Notes under the pieces: generated by a model
Seen by the model: the letters and a program-made list of their open reading frames with translations, nothing else
What the model was told of the DNA's origin: nothing
The model's database searches: none
From: an uncultured bacterium
GTDB taxonomy: Bacteria > Desulfobacterota > Desulfobulbia > Desulfobulbales > Desulfobulbaceae
Assembly (NCBI GenBank): GCA_903896915.1
Contig: CAITZN010000360.1
Span: 1 to 7,674 of the forward strand
Direction: 5' to 3'
DNA length: 7,674 bases
Made by a program: the position numbers and the translations under genes
Part shown: in pieces, positions 6,861 through 7,674 of the stretch
Position numbering within the stretch: position 1 is the stretch's first letter
How the letters are laid out: each line of letters begins with the position of its first letter

Positions 6861-7674
6861 TTACTCGCCGGTTTCCGCTTTCATCTGCGGAAAGAGGATG
6901 ACATCGCGGATCGACGGGGCGTCGGTGAGGAGCATGACTAATCGGTCAATGCCGATCCCCTCGCCGGCTGCCGAAGGCATCCCGTATTCCAGGGCGCGGA
7001 CATAATCACGGTCAAGGACAGGATGGACTTCGTCGTCCGTACCGCGCTCGTCGATCTGTTTCTGGAAGCGCTGGCGCTGGTCGATGGGGTCGTTGAGCTC
7101 GGAAAAGGCGTTGGCGATCTCCCGGCCGGTAATGAAAAGCTCGAAGCGGTCGGTTACGGAGGGGTCTTCCTCATTGCGCCGGGCCAGTGGTGACACCTCG
7201 GTCGGGTAGGAGGTGATGAAGGTTGGGTCGATCAGCCGTTCCTCGACCAGCAGCTCGAAGAGCTCGGTCTTGGCCTTGCCTGGACCTGCCTCAGGTTGCA
7301 GTGCAATCCCTTTTTGTTTGGCCAGGGCCATGACCGCGGCGTCGTCTTGAAGGATGGCGGGGTCGATGCCGGCGATCCGCTCCAGGGCCTCATCCATGGT
7401 ATACCGCTGCCAGGGTGGGGCTAAATTGACAGGGACGCCCTGGTAAGTGATATCCATGGACCCTGTAACTTCGTGGGCCAGCCAGGAGATCATTTCTTCG
7501 GTAAGGTCCATGAGGTCGTGGTAGGTGGAGTAGGCCTGGTAGAATTCGAGCATGGTGAATTCCGGATTGTGACGGGTGGACAGGCCTTCGTTGCGGAAGT
7601 TGCGGTTAATTTCGAAGACCTTTTCAAACCCGCCCACCAGGAGTCGCTTGAGATAGAGTTCCGGGGCGATGCGC
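6861..7674 (-). CDS. lysS: Lysyl-tRNA synthetase, class II, C-terminal part (5' end outside window)
   Basis: This enzyme charges tRNA-Lys with lysine using ATP in the cytoplasm. About 270 residues are visible, roughly the C-terminal half of a protein that is usually about 500 residues; the N-terminal tRNA anticodon-binding domain lies beyond the right edge. The visible part opens with [15 protein letters not shown]. Class II motif 2 is present ([11 protein letters not shown], then [12 protein letters not shown], about 7550-7610), and motif 3 near the end is [12 protein letters not shown], whose Arg contacts ATP (about 6942-6944). The ending DVILFPQMK plus a short tail is normal for the family. 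The frame is uninterrupted. Its stop is 10 nt upstream of the Lol permease gene, so lysS probably heads or belongs to the same operon. The lysS-lolC-lolD order recurs in Desulfobacterota as far as I recall. Confidence 0.96.
   Translation of the reverse strand, partial: RIAPELYLKRLLVGGFEKVFEINRNFRNEGLSTRHNPEFTMLEFYQAYSTYHDLMDLTEEMISWLAHEVTGSMDITYQGVPVNLAPPWQRYTMDEALERIAGIDPAILQDDAAVMALAKQKGIALQPEAGPGKAKTELFELLVEERLIDPTFITSYPTEVSPLARRNEEDPSVTDRFELFITGREIANAFSELNDPIDQRQRFQKQIDERGTDDEVHPVLDRDYVRALEYGMPSAAGEGIGIDRLVMLLTDAPSIRDVILFPQMKAETGE

Overview
The window looks like chromosomal DNA from a Gram-negative (diderm) bacterium of moderately high GC. It carries lolC/lolD-type lipoprotein-export genes, two or three exported or lipid-anchored proteins, and an aspartate-semialdehyde dehydrogenase that matches the proteobacterial form residue for residue at the active site. 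The order lysS-lolC-lolD is one I associate with Desulfobacterota (the former Deltaproteobacteria). That phylum-level placement is an inference from gene order, not a demonstrated identification.

Layout. On the + strand, the last codons of an unidentified gene (1-44) are followed after 39 nt by asd (84-1199), which ends in a strong intrinsic terminator (1261-1293). Everything else reads on the - strand and converges on asd. In transcription order it is: the C-terminal part of lysS (running off the right edge), a lolC/lolE-type permease, lolD, a CHAP-domain lipoprotein, a periplasmic metallo-beta-lactamase-fold hydrolase very like methyl parathion hydrolase, a zinc-dependent phospholipase C family protein, and a small cysteine-rich exported protein. 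Gaps are 10 nt (lysS/lolC), an 8-nt overlap (lolC/lolD), 30 nt, 139 nt, 46 nt and 36 nt. The array may therefore be one long operon, or a housekeeping unit (lysS-lolC-lolD-CHAP) followed by a second unit (hydrolase-PLC-small protein) starting in the 139-nt gap.

How the genes may fit together. LolC/D would extract lipoproteins from the inner membrane for delivery to the outer membrane. The CHAP protein directly downstream has a good lipobox and is a plausible client. The next three genes form a cassette of probable envelope or secreted hydrolases plus a small cysteine-rich exported protein. Their joint function is not evident from sequence.

No previously undescribed system can be demonstrated here. 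The parts most worth following up are the methyl-parathion-hydrolase-like enzyme (complete metal site, one altered pocket residue), the CHAP lipoprotein with its duplicated lysine-rich linker, and the four-gene accessory block between lolD and asd. I see no tRNA, rRNA, CRISPR array, insertion sequence, attachment site or origin. No gene-free stretch exceeds 300 nt; the longest is 1200-1450.
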